Shown one piece after another: positions 1-8,245 of a stretch of 64,000 bases of DNA. The stretch lies in the NCBI GenBank assembly GCA_029310945.1, contig JARJFC010000003.1:119743-183742 (forward strand). The letters are read 5' to 3'. Under the pieces are notes generated by a model. The model saw only the letters and a list, made by a program, of their open reading frames with translations. It had not been told where the DNA came from and ran no database searches. Each line of letters starts with the position of its first letter. The first letter of the stretch is position 1. The stretch is from Leptospira sp. 96542 (lineage in GTDB: Bacteria; Spirochaetota; Leptospiria; Leptospirales; Leptospiraceae). A program made the translations under genes and the position numbers.

Positions 1-836
1 CTTTCTTCAATGACCAAGTTTCGTTTTTCAATAAAATAATCTTTATCCAAAAAACTGGTGAGAGCCACCACTTGGTCGAGGATTCCAACATTATAAGAAT
101 CTTTTAATTTACGAATCCAGTTTATGAGTTCTATGTTTCCGACCAAGTACCCAACGCGGAGACCCGCCAGTGCATATGATTTTGAAAATGTACGAGTGAC
201 AACCAAATTGGGATGGTTTTTGATTTCAGGGATTAGGCTTTTGTTTTCACCAGCAAAGTCGATATAGGCCTCGTCGGAGAGTACAATGCCTTGGAAATTG
301 GAAATGAGTTTTATCAAGTTTTCTTTGGATTCCAAAATCCCTGTTGGCGCATTCGGGTTTGCGAAACAAAGGAGTTTTCCTTGTTCTTTCAGTAATGCAT
401 CGATATCCAATTCTAAATTTTCTTTAACGGGAACTGCAATATAATTGGCTCCCATCATTACTTGTTCGCATAATACGGGATAGTATGAATATGTTGGTTC
501 AGGTGCTACCACAACATCTCCCTGCGAGATGAGAGCCTGGAATAAAAGTCGAATGGCTTCGTCAGACCCATTGGTCACAAGGATTTGTTTTGGGTCGAGA
601 TGATACTCATCGGCAATGGCCGTTTGTAATCCTTCAGCATGATAGTTGGGATACTTTCTGAGTACACCATTTTTTACCACATCCAAAAGTGCTGTTTCAA
701 TTTTCGGTGAGGGTGGGTATGGGTTTTCGTTGGTATTGAGTTTGATTGTATTTTGAGTGAGTGGTGGTTGTTCTCCTGGTACATAGGGAGAAAAATCTAC
801 CAGTTCTTTTCTAATTAGTGTTTTCAATTCTTTCAT
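1..836 (-). CDS. hisC: Histidinol-phosphate aminotransferase, 3' end outside window
   Basis: PLP-dependent enzyme that transaminates imidazole-acetol phosphate to histidinol phosphate in histidine synthesis. I translated it from the sequence: it begins MKELKTLIRKELVDFSPYVP, has the early LNTNENPYPPSP motif typical of HisC, TNGSDE in the cofactor-binding region, ANPNAPTG, DEAYIDF, and SKSYALAGLRVGYLVG, where the lysine would hold PLP. About 278 residues are visible; the family is usually near 360, so some 80-90 C-terminal residues lie beyond the window edge. The ATG shares one base with the leuA stop codon (TAATG), so the two are almost certainly co-transcribed and translationally coupled. Another PLP class I/II aminotransferase is possible but the N-terminal motif favours HisC. 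Confidence 0.9.
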   Translation of the reverse strand, partial: MKELKTLIRKELVDFSPYVPGEQPPLTQNTIKLNTNENPYPPSPKIETALLDVVKNGVLRKYPNYHAEGLQTAIADEYHLDPKQILVTNGSDEAIRLLFQALISQGDVVVAPEPTYSYYPVLCEQVMMGANYIAVPVKENLELDIDALLKEQGKLLCFANPNAPTGILESKENLIKLISNFQGIVLSDEAYIDFAGENKSLIPEIKNHPNLVVTRTFSKSYALAGLRVGYLVGNIELINWIRKLKDSYNVGILDQVVALTSFLDKDYFIEKRNLVIEE

Positions 837-2338
837 TACAAACGATTTAAGGCATTGATGTAGGCTTTAGCGCAAGCCTCGATGATGTCTGTGGAATCTC
901 CCTTACCCACAACACGTTTTTCTCCCTTTTCCAAACTGACCGATGCCTCGGCCATAGCGTCTGTTCCTTCCGTCACGGGTGAAATCACAAGCCTTGAAAG
1001 GAAGGGTGAAATACCCGTTAGTTGGTTTATGGCTTTGAAGATACTGTCAACAGGTCCATCACCGTTTGCCACACCTTCTTTTGTTTCATTACCAATTTTT
1101 AGGGTGATCTTACTTGTGGGAGTTTTCTCTGAACCTGTGCTCTGTTCGAAGGAAACAAGTGCAAATTTTTCTTCTACTTGTGAACGACTAATCTCTGCTT
1201 GGAAGAGAGCGGCGATGTCTTCATCAAAAACTTCCTTTTTTTTATCGGCAATTTCTAAAAACCTTTGGTAGGCATTGTCAATTTCTTCTGGTTTGGGATC
1301 AAAACCCATACGGATGATCCTGTCTTTGAATCCAGCTCGCCCCGAGTGCCGTCCGAGTACCATACGGTTGGATTTTAACCCAACAGATTCTGGGGTCATG
1401 ATTTCATAGGTTTGTCTGTTTTTGATAACACCGTCTTGGTGGATGCCCGATTCATGTGCAAAGGCATTGGCACCCACGATGGCTTTGTTTGGTTGTACCA
1501 CCATCCCCGTAATCGTTTTTACCAAGTGAGATCCTCTGGTGATGAGGGTAGAATCGATATTTGTTTCCACCCCGAAGGTATCCTTTCTAGTTTTGAGTGC
1601 CATGACAATTTCTTCCATGGCAGTGTTTCCTGCCCTTTCTCCAATTCCGTTGATTGTACATTCGATTTGGCGGCCACCCGCAATCACAGTGGCAAGAGAA
1701 TTGGCCACGGCAAGCCCAAGGTCATTGTGGCAATGGGCAGAAAAGATAACCTTGTCCGCACCTTTCACTTCCTTTTTTAAAAATCGAAATAAATCCATAT
1801 ACTCTTGTGGGGTCGTATAACCTACAGTATCTGGAATATTGATTGTGGTTGCTCCTTCTTCGATGACGGCTTCTACAAGTTCTCGTAAAAATTCCCATTC
1901 GGATCGAGTGGCATCCTCTGGAGAAAATTCTACGTCGTCCACAAAACCACGAGCCATACGAACGGCCTCTCTAGCCATTTGTAAAACCTCGGAGGGATTT
2001 TTCCCTAATTTGTGTTTCATATGGATGGGTGATGAGGCAATGAAGGTGTGGATCCGCCTTTTTTTGGCAGGTTGCAATGCGTCGCGTGCGGCTTCCAAAT
2101 CGGGGCGAAGTGCTCGCGCAAGCCCACAGATGATGGGGCCTTCGATTTCACGGGCAATTCTTTCCACTGCCTTGAATTGGACAGGGCTTGATACAGGAAA
2201 ACCGGCTTCGATGACATCCACTCGCATCCGTGCCAGGTGTTGGGCAATCTCCACCTTTTCATCTTCGCTCATGGCAGCGCCTGGGCATTGTTCCCCGTCC
2301 CTAAGAGTGGTATCAAATATGCGTACGAAATCTTCCAT
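836..2338 (-). CDS. leuA: 2-isopropylmalate synthase
   Basis: Condenses 2-ketoisovalerate with acetyl-CoA in the first committed step of leucine synthesis. The 500-residue protein has the HMGL/DRE-TIM barrel signature TLRDGEQCPGA near residue 11, metal ligands in SAHCHNDLG near residue 202, and a C-terminal allosteric (LeuA dimer) domain from about residue 395 with the GDGPVDSIFKAI motif. That domain favours LeuA over citramalate or homocitrate synthase, although Leptospira is known to carry paralogues (LeuA1, LeuA2, CimA) that I cannot separate by eye. I chose the ATG at 2338, which sits directly after AAGGAG; a TTG five codons upstream (2353) is the other option. It is immediately followed by hisC. 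Confidence 0.9.
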   Translation of the reverse strand: MEDFVRIFDTTLRDGEQCPGAAMSEDEKVEIAQHLARMRVDVIEAGFPVSSPVQFKAVERIAREIEGPIICGLARALRPDLEAARDALQPAKKRRIHTFIASSPIHMKHKLGKNPSEVLQMAREAVRMARGFVDDVEFSPEDATRSEWEFLRELVEAVIEEGATTINIPDTVGYTTPQEYMDLFRFLKKEVKGADKVIFSAHCHNDLGLAVANSLATVIAGGRQIECTINGIGERAGNTAMEEIVMALKTRKDTFGVETNIDSTLITRGSHLVKTITGMVVQPNKAIVGANAFAHESGIHQDGVIKNRQTYEIMTPESVGLKSNRMVLGRHSGRAGFKDRIIRMGFDPKPEEIDNAYQRFLEIADKKKEVFDEDIAALFQAEISRSQVEEKFALVSFEQSTGSEKTPTSKITLKIGNETKEGVANGDGPVDSIFKAINQLTGISPFLSRLVISPVTEGTDAMAEASVSLEKGEKRVVGKGDSTDIIEACAKAYINALNRL

Positions 2339-2370
2339 CTCCTTCCAGAACAAAAGATTCTACGCATGTG

Positions 2371-3714
2371 TCAAGGAGTATGACGTGAACCAAACGCTCC
2401 CGTAATCCACAGGTAAGCTTTTCCCTCTTTGTCAACGGGGACGGGAGTTTGTTTCCCTTCTGTCCAAAACCGAATGGGTTTTTCTAAATCGTAACTTACT
2501 GTTTTACCGAATGCCCTTTGGAAACTGAGGTAGGTCGGTTTTCTTGGAAATTCGAGGGTGAGGGCAAGACATGGAATTAGGACTAAGATAAAAATCAAGA
2601 GCCATTCCCATTTCCCTTGGGCGTTGGAGATAACAAATAATAATATGAGGATTAAAACGGGCAGAAGGTAACGGATGGGGTATGGGTGGAGGTAGGTGAA
2701 ACGACCCACAATGATAAGGACAAAAATGGAAATAAAAAATGTATAGACTAGAAACAGTTTTGACTGTTTTGGAATTTGTTTCCATTGGAAGATGCCAAAG
2801 GTAAATACAAAAAGGAAGATTTTCCCCTGATAGAATAAAATCTTAGAAAAATCAAATAAATATGATGTTGCAAGAAAAAACAATTGTTTGGTGGATTTGA
2901 ATTCGGTATAGTTTTGCAGCGTTTTAAAGGAACTAGGAAATAAAAAAAACTCATGCAATCCGAAAATCAAAATTTCACCAAGTATTGGAATAAACAATAA
3001 TGCGAATTTTTTTTCATTTGATTTCGTGAGAAAAAAAAGAGGTGTTATTATAAGGATGGTCGCTAAACGATCGTTTGAGTAAAGAAAGGTAAATACAAAA
3101 ATCAAAAATATTCCGTAATCTTTTTTTGCATTTCTGTAAAAAAGGTATAATGAAAATCCAAACAAAAAACCGGTACTATGATGGGCGTTACAAAATAAAA
3201 ATACAAAAGGGTTAGGTGAATCGGAGAAAACAAAAGAAACAATTGCGAAAACAAATAAAGCGAAAGAAAATAATAACATTCGAAACAACGCTAGGTTTTG
3301 ATTTTTTTCTTTCTGCCATTGGTAAAAATAGATCCCCATAAAAAATAGAGAAGATTGGACAACTCCATAAACGGTGGGTAAAAATAAAAAAGGAAAAAAC
3401 TGATACAATAATACCATGAGTAAAAAATCGGGGAACAAATAAGGTGAAGGAGGCAGATACCAATGGCTGATTTTGCCTTGTGTAAAAAAATCGCGGGCAA
3501 GCAAGGGCAGATAGAGGTTGTCCGCTGAATACAAAACTTCAAAGAATATAGTTTCGCATAACAGAAAAGTAATGGAGGTTAAAACAGACAAAGCCAAAAA
3601 AAAATATAGATTTTCCTTTTTGAAAAAAAGAGTAATTTTCGATCGATTTAAAAAGGATTTTTGTAAATATAGAAAGAATGGAAGAAAGAAAGCCAACACT
3701 GGATTTTTATTCAT
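2371..3714 (-). CDS. Polytopic membrane protein, possibly GT-C-like
   Basis: About 447 residues with some ten or more hydrophobic segments and very many Phe, Leu and Ile residues. A loop after the first long membrane segment has an acidic residue (SADNLYLPLLARDF) followed by a SPYLFPD stretch, an arrangement seen in GT-C glycosyltransferases of the PMT/ArnT type. That resemblance is weak and I do not assign a function. A short hydrophilic tail follows the last membrane segment. The gene ends 33 bases before leuA on the same strand and may be transcribed with it. The ATG at 3714 makes its 5' end overlap the divergent gene at 3678 by 37 bases, so a later start (a TTG near the KKENLYFF stretch) is also plausible. 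Confidence 0.65.
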   Translation of the reverse strand: MNKNPVLAFFLPFFLYLQKSFLNRSKITLFFKKENLYFFLALSVLTSITFLLCETIFFEVLYSADNLYLPLLARDFFTQGKISHWYLPPSPYLFPDFLLMVLLYQFFPFLFLPTVYGVVQSSLFFMGIYFYQWQKEKNQNLALFRMLLFSFALFVFAIVSFVFSDSPNPFVFLFCNAHHSTGFLFGFSLYLFYRNAKKDYGIFLIFVFTFLYSNDRLATILIITPLFFLTKSNEKKFALLFIPILGEILIFGLHEFFLFPSSFKTLQNYTEFKSTKQLFFLATSYLFDFSKILFYQGKIFLFVFTFGIFQWKQIPKQSKLFLVYTFFISIFVLIIVGRFTYLHPYPIRYLLPVLILILLFVISNAQGKWEWLLIFILVLIPCLALTLEFPRKPTYLSFQRAFGKTVSYDLEKPIRFWTEGKQTPVPVDKEGKAYLWITGAFGSRHTP

Positions 3715-4043
3715 ACAATCTACATGGCGGCGAGGACACTCAGGAAGCCGTGCGATACTACCAATCTTTTTTGGGTGGGGTCATTCTCAAAGAATCTTTT
3801 GGCCACTCTGAACTCCAATTGGATGCGGGTGCAGTTATCGTTTTTTCCAAACAAACCGAAAATTGCCCAGTTCGTCCAGGCACAATCACTTTGAAATTAG
3901 AATCGCCGACGGTTGCCAAACAATTTGACTGGAAATCGCTTGCCACGCCAAACCAAAGTAAGGGAGCAAACAAACCCAAATACAATCTCTTTGAAGATCG
4001 GTATGGCAATTGGATTTGGGCTTATTTTACAGATTCCAAGTGA
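3678..4043 (+). CDS. VOC-fold (glyoxalase/bleomycin-resistance-like) protein
   Basis: A 121-residue protein with the layout of a single VOC (PhnB/glyoxalase-like) module: an N-terminal ARYYQSFLGG-like stretch (here EAVRYYQSFLGGVI), a middle strand ending VIVFSK, and a C-terminal NLFEDRYGNWIWAYF segment where such proteins usually have DPxGN-W. Typical metal ligands are not clearly conserved, so it may be a non-metal member and the substrate is unknown. Its 5' end overlaps the divergent membrane-protein gene by 37 bases, and its 3' end overlaps the convergent phosphodiesterase gene by 22 bases. It is thus tightly packed between two opposite-strand genes. Confidence 0.75.
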   Translation: MEERKPTLDFYSYNLHGGEDTQEAVRYYQSFLGGVILKESFGHSELQLDAGAVIVFSKQTENCPVRPGTITLKLESPTVAKQFDWKSLATPNQSKGANKPKYNLFEDRYGNWIWAYFTDSK

Positions 4044-4786
4044 GTTTTGAGTCTGTCTGGATAATCGGTGATGATCCCACGAACCCCAAGTGAAACCAAA
4101 CGATCCCAATCTTTTGGTTCATTGACTGTATACGGAATGATAGGAATTTCACCTAACGTTGTTTTGAATTCGGCTGTCACTGACTTATGGTGTGGAAGGA
4201 TGATGTCTGGTTCAAATTCTAAAAAATTTGGGTTTAAAACTTCATTTTCTTCGATGAGTAGTCCTCGTAAAATTTCAGGATTTTCTACTTTCACGGCGCG
4301 GATGAGTTCCCAATCAAAAGAAGAGACAAAAATACGATTTTCGATTTTTGATTTGTGAATGAGTTTCAATAGGGCTTCCACCAATTGTTGTCTTTTGGAT
4401 TTGTCCCCTTCTGATTTTAGTTCGATATCAAAGACCGTATCCTCAGGCATCGCCTGGATCACTTCCTCTAAGGTGGGGATTTCTTCCCCTTCAAAATTTT
4501 CATGGAAAAAACCACCAGCATCGAGGCTTTTTAGTTCGCGTAAACCCAAGGATTCCACAAGACCATTTCCATCTGTCGTGCGATCCACAGTGAAATCATG
4601 GATGACAACAAGTTCCCCTGTGCCACAAAGCATGGTGTCCAGTTCAAAGGCATTTGTATAATCCCCACCCACAAGAAAGGATACCAATGTATTCTCCGGG
4701 GCAAGGCCACGGGCTCCCCTATGACCTATGTTTGCCATAGGCTCGGGAAAAAGGGAATGCAATCTTTTTTGTCGATCTCCTAACAT
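4022..4786 (-). CDS. Glycerophosphodiester phosphodiesterase
   Basis: Hydrolyses glycerophosphodiesters to glycerol-3-phosphate and an alcohol. From the ATG at 4786 the protein has 254 residues. It carries the GDPD signature IGHRGARGLAPENT near residue 20, an ELDTMLCGTGELVVIHD segment (metal-binding Glu/Asp and catalytic His), DRTTDG, and DIELKSEG. There is no signal peptide, so it resembles cytoplasmic UgpQ rather than periplasmic GlpQ. I chose 4786 because a longer start at 4813 would run 26 bases into the upstream transporter gene. It follows that transporter (stop at 4788-4790) on the same strand with one intervening base, so they probably form an operon. Confidence 0.9.
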   Translation of the reverse strand: MLGDRQKRLHSLFPEPMANIGHRGARGLAPENTLVSFLVGGDYTNAFELDTMLCGTGELVVIHDFTVDRTTDGNGLVESLGLRELKSLDAGGFFHENFEGEEIPTLEEVIQAMPEDTVFDIELKSEGDKSKRQQLVEALLKLIHKSKIENRIFVSSFDWELIRAVKVENPEILRGLLIEENEVLNPNFLEFEPDIILPHHKSVTAEFKTTLGEIPIIPYTVNEPKDWDRLVSLGVRGIITDYPDRLKTHLESVK

Positions 4787-4787
4787 C

Positions 4788-5498
4788 TTAACCTGCCTGG
4801 ATTGTATTTTCAATACCCTTTTCTTCCATGGCCTGGGCTTCCATTTCTTTTTTTAGAGCTGCACCCAAATACCTGTCGATGTAGATATGAACCGCATAGA
4901 GGAGTGGGGTGATGAGGATGGCAATCCCCAGTTTATAAAAGAAATTGGTACTTGCGATGGATGCGAGTTTCGCAGGTCCATGGTATTTTCCAAGTGCAAT
5001 GAAGATGACAACGTAGGAATCGATCAGTTGCGAAACAATTGTGGAACCCGTAGCTCTGAGCCAAATATGTTTTCCGTTCGTTGCAATCCGGAGCATATGG
5101 AAAACATGGATGTCGATCATTTGACCAATGAGGTAGGCAATGATGGATCCGAGGATGACAAGGCCAGAATTGGCAAAAACAGTTTGGAAGGCAAGATCAT
5201 CGACAGGGGATTCGGGACTCGCAGGGATTTGGATGTCGATTACGATGAGGACGTAGGCCAAACCAATCATCACCATTCCAATGAGGGTTGTTGCCCGAAC
5301 CACTTTGCGACCAAAGTATTCGTTTAACAAATCTGTTACGATGAAAGTTACAGGAAAGGGAATGACACCCATTGTCATAGTGAAACCGAAGGCAAAAAAT
5401 AATTTACTACCTGTGAGTTCTGCCATGAGAAGAAAGGTTAAAAACAAACTGAGGAGAACAACATAAAGAATGACTGGCTTTTGGTTTAGGAATTTCAT
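4788..5498 (-). CDS. yhhQ: Queuosine precursor transporter (VUT/YhhQ family)
   Basis: Membrane protein of about 236 residues with six or so hydrophobic segments. Motifs typical of the VUT/DUF165 family are visible: TDLLNEYFGRKVVR after the second helix, IGQMIDIHVFHMLR in the middle, and a SQLIDSYVVIF helix. E. coli YhhQ imports preQ0/preQ1 for queuosine synthesis; the same role is inferred here. The start at 5498 (MKFLNQKP) is preceded by a purine-rich GGGGAAAAGAG element about six bases upstream; a longer reading begins at 5525 but lacks this. The gene is divergent from the GH18 gene and has a 5' hairpin (5534-5551) that does not match a preQ1 riboswitch consensus. Confidence 0.85.
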   Translation of the reverse strand: MKFLNQKPVILYVVLLSLFLTFLLMAELTGSKLFFAFGFTMTMGVIPFPVTFIVTDLLNEYFGRKVVRATTLIGMVMIGLAYVLIVIDIQIPASPESPVDDLAFQTVFANSGLVILGSIIAYLIGQMIDIHVFHMLRIATNGKHIWLRATGSTIVSQLIDSYVVIFIALGKYHGPAKLASIASTNFFYKLGIAILITPLLYAVHIYIDRYLGAALKKEMEAQAMEEKGIENTIQAG

Positions 5499-5533
5499 AC
5501 AATTCTCTTTTCCCCGTAAAATCAATTTAGGCT

Positions 5534-5551
5534 AGGAGGTTTCGACCTCTT
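5534..5551. promoter_or_regulatory. Hairpin with TTCG loop in the yhhQ/GH18 divergent region
   Basis: The sequence AGGAGGT-TTCG-ACCTCTT can form a seven-pair stem (one G-T wobble) around a four-base loop. It lies about 36 bases before the yhhQ start and 95 bases before the GH18 start. On the yhhQ side it would sit in the leader RNA with a CGAA loop. It could be a leader structure, an operator or chance; there is no T-run after it in either direction, so it is not an obvious terminator. Confidence 0.35.
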
Positions 5552-5645
5552 AAAAATGATGGGTTTAGGGAAACATAAGTCAAAGAAAAGATTATTCTCT
5601 ACTCTTTTTTTCTCATCCATTCGATATTCAAAGTAATAACAATCT

Positions 5646-7223
5646 ATGTCTGAACAAAGCCCAATCCAAAATCCGTATGCCCCAAAATTAACTCCCATGG
5701 CAAAATACAGTATGCTTTTTGCCTCTTGGGTATTTTTATCTGCGGTTTCATTTTATCTAGGTATGAATTTAATGCAAAAAGAAGGTGGGGAACTTGTTCT
5801 AAAAGACAATCCGAGTAAACCCACTGTCGTTTCAGAAGCAGATTCTGCAACTGCCACGGAAACTACTGATGCGGAAATCACCAAAGAAAATCCCTTCCTC
5901 GAACCAAAACAAACAAATGAAGTTTCTGATGATACAAACTTTGTCCCTAGTTTTCTCCCAGATGAGAACGTGAGCTTCCGCGCATCCGCCTGGTCTACAG
6001 ACTGGACTGCGATGAAAAAAACTGTTCATTTATACAATGAAATCCATCCCTTCATTTATACCTTAAAGGGTGGGCTCACAAATAATGGAGAACTCATTTC
6101 TTCGTGGTCAAGTACTTCCAAAAAAGAAAGGGTGGCGGAACTCCGCACTTTGAACCCCAAAGTGAAGATCATTCCGACCATCTTCCGTTGGGAAAATCCA
6201 AAGGAAAAAATTTCCGAAAACATAGGAATGAATGGCCGCAAAGACATCCGTGACCACCATATACAAGTGATCGTAAGTGAAGTTGTGACCTACGATTACG
6301 ATGGAATCGACATCGATTATGAAGGGATGAGTTGCGATAAAAAGGAAAAATTCGAAGAATTTTTTGCACTCCTTGCCAAAGAGATCCATAAAAAAGGCAA
6401 ACTCATTTCCGTTGCGGTGCACCCGAAAACTCCATCTCCAAAAACAAAAGAAATGAATTGTAAGGGACTCGCCAAACCAATCCAACTTGATTTTCGTGAG
6501 AATTGGCGTGGACCAACCACACATGATTATGCATTTTTGGCAAAACATGCGGATCGTGTGAAAATCATGGCCTACGAACTCCACCCACGCAAATACCATA
6601 ATCCAGGTCCTGGTCCCCAAGCTCCCAATGTTTGGTTAAAGGATATCATTAGTTATGCGAAAAAACGAGTGCCGACAAATAAATTATATATGGCAATCCC
6701 AACTTATGGTTACGATTGGGCTCTCAATTGTAAATCTTCAGCGAAAGCGGTCTATCATTCCGATGTGCTTCGTATCAAATCTGGAACACATAAGAACAGG
6801 CAACCCACAGATATCAATAAAATCTTAAATGAAGAAAACAAAGTTGCCAGTTGGAAAAATCTTTCTAAGTTTTCTGATATCCACAAAAATAGAGCCTATG
6901 AGGATCCTACACTTTGGTATACCAGTGGTGGATGTGACCGAGTGGCTTTTTATATGAATCGCAAAGCTTTCGAAGAAAAGATGAACCTACTTAGGAAGTA
7001 TGATTTGGGAGGGTTTTCGTTCTGGCAACTTGTTACAGACAATGATCCTGAAATCAATGTTTATTTGAGCCAACTCGTCCAAGGCAAAGTTCCACCTGTG
7101 GAAAAAGCAAAAGAAGAACCAGTGGAAGAAGTGGAAAAAGAAGACACGGTTCAACCTGTAAAGAAAAAAGAACCTGAAACAATTACGCATAACAAAGTAA
7201 AAGCGAAGGTGAAAAAAATCTAA
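5646..7223 (+). CDS. Membrane-anchored GH18-family glycoside hydrolase
   Basis: Chitinase-fold hydrolase of 525 residues. One membrane segment at about 20-42 anchors it, followed by an acidic linker to about residue 110 and a GH18 TIM barrel at about 112-465. The catalytic motif DGIDIDYE (219-226) ends in the expected acid Glu226, and later strands read VKIMAYELH and YMAIPTYGYDW, as in YaaH/SleL-like peptidoglycan N-acetylglucosaminidases. The last 60 residues are Lys/Glu-rich repeats, probably disordered. The substrate may be peptidoglycan or another aminosugar polymer in the periplasm; this is inferred. One base separates its stop from the GTG of tsaC, so the two genes are probably co-transcribed. 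Confidence 0.85.
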   Translation: MSEQSPIQNPYAPKLTPMAKYSMLFASWVFLSAVSFYLGMNLMQKEGGELVLKDNPSKPTVVSEADSATATETTDAEITKENPFLEPKQTNEVSDDTNFVPSFLPDENVSFRASAWSTDWTAMKKTVHLYNEIHPFIYTLKGGLTNNGELISSWSSTSKKERVAELRTLNPKVKIIPTIFRWENPKEKISENIGMNGRKDIRDHHIQVIVSEVVTYDYDGIDIDYEGMSCDKKEKFEEFFALLAKEIHKKGKLISVAVHPKTPSPKTKEMNCKGLAKPIQLDFRENWRGPTTHDYAFLAKHADRVKIMAYELHPRKYHNPGPGPQAPNVWLKDIISYAKKRVPTNKLYMAIPTYGYDWALNCKSSAKAVYHSDVLRIKSGTHKNRQPTDINKILNEENKVASWKNLSKFSDIHKNRAYEDPTLWYTSGGCDRVAFYMNRKAFEEKMNLLRKYDLGGFSFWQLVTDNDPEINVYLSQLVQGKVPPVEKAKEEPVEEVEKEDTVQPVKKKEPETITHNKVKAKVKKI

Positions 7224-7224
7224 A

Positions 7225-8217
7225 GTGGACACTCTCGTTAGCACGGATGTAGGGGGGATCGCTTCTCTCATCCGTTTGGGAAAAATTGTCATCTTCCCAA
7301 CTGAAACCGTCTATGGAATTGGTGCATCAAGTTTGGACGAATCAGCCTGTTCCAAAATCTACGAAATCAAAAATAGACCAAAAGATAATCCTCTCATTGC
7401 CCATTTTGATTCCATAGAGCAAATCAAAGAATACTGCGAACTTCCTGAAATCGGAGAAAAGGTTCTAAAAAAATATGCCCCCGGGCCAATCACTCTTGTT
7501 TTGCAGAAAAAAAACAAAAATCTATTTCCTAAAGAACTTTCTACCGTTGCTTGTCGGATCCCTGGTTTAAACTTAGCACGGGAACTCATCCAAAAAGCAG
7601 GTGTGCCGATTTCTGCACCCTCAGCCAATCTTTCAGGCAGGCCTTCACTTACAAAATTAAAGGATGTTTTGTATTATTTTGAAGGTAAAGTCGATGGAGT
7701 TTTAGTGGGTGAGGAACCAAGTGTGGGGATTGAATCCACAGTTGTGGATTTAACAGCTGTTCCACCTTTGCTCCTTAGGCCAGGTTCGGTAGAATTTGAG
7801 GATCTAAAAAAAGAAATACCTGATCTGGTCCTGTATTTGCCAATCGGATCGGAATCACCCAAAAGCCCTGGCCTTAAATACAAACACTATAGCCCCGATG
7901 CGAAGATGATTTTACTTCCTACGAATGAGTTCAAACATTCATTTTCCTTTCTGCAAAACGAAACAAACGGTGAGTTTTTAGATTCGTTTGGAGAATTGCA
8001 AAAACCCATCGCTTGGATTGGATTTTCATTGCCAGAGTCAAAAGCTAACCCCTTCCAAAAAAAGGTCGTGGACAATGCGGAATACAGAGAGGTTCTGTAT
8101 TCCTTTTTGGAATCTGCTGATCGCAGTGGGTTTCAAACCATCATTTGTGAAACACCCAAACCAGGTTTGGGTTTTGAAGGGCTTTACAATCGTTTAAAAA
8201 AAGCAAAATCCAATTAA
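7225..8217 (+). CDS. tsaC: L-threonylcarbamoyladenylate synthase, Sua5 type
   Basis: Makes threonylcarbamoyl-AMP from threonine, bicarbonate and ATP for t6A37 in ANN-decoding tRNAs. The 330-residue protein has the YrdC/Sua5 domain at about 1-195: FPTETVYGIGA, NRPKDNPL, SAPSANLSG and ESTVVDL. A linker with SPGLKYKHYSPDA follows, then a C-terminal Sua5 domain to about 325. The length and second domain mark it as Sua5-type rather than the shorter TsaC. The start is a GTG one base after the upstream stop. The 3' end abuts the convergent sppA gene with no intervening base, inside an inverted repeat. Confidence 0.93.
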   Translation: MDTLVSTDVGGIASLIRLGKIVIFPTETVYGIGASSLDESACSKIYEIKNRPKDNPLIAHFDSIEQIKEYCELPEIGEKVLKKYAPGPITLVLQKKNKNLFPKELSTVACRIPGLNLARELIQKAGVPISAPSANLSGRPSLTKLKDVLYYFEGKVDGVLVGEEPSVGIESTVVDLTAVPPLLLRPGSVEFEDLKKEIPDLVLYLPIGSESPKSPGLKYKHYSPDAKMILLPTNEFKHSFSFLQNETNGEFLDSFGELQKPIAWIGFSLPESKANPFQKKVVDNAEYREVLYSFLESADRSGFQTIICETPKPGLGFEGLYNRLKKAKSN

Positions 8218-8245
8218 CTAACGAGTGTTCCTCCATTGGATTTTG
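8204..8245. terminator. Inverted repeat spanning the tsaC/sppA convergent stops
   Basis: CAAAATCCAAT (8204-8214) is perfectly complementary to ATTGGATTTTG (8235-8245) with a 20-base spacer that contains both stop codons. The position at the abutting ends of two convergent genes suggests a bidirectional 3' structure or terminator. The arms lie within the coding ends of both genes and no long T-run follows, so intrinsic termination is uncertain. Confidence 0.45.

Noticed and set aside
1412..2405. Plus-strand ORFs opposite leuA
   Set aside because: They are shadows of the leuA reading frame with biased composition and no recognisable domain.
5499..5645. preQ1 riboswitch before yhhQ
   Set aside because: The hairpin lacks the A-rich tail and conserved pairing elements of preQ1-I and is too short for preQ1-II.
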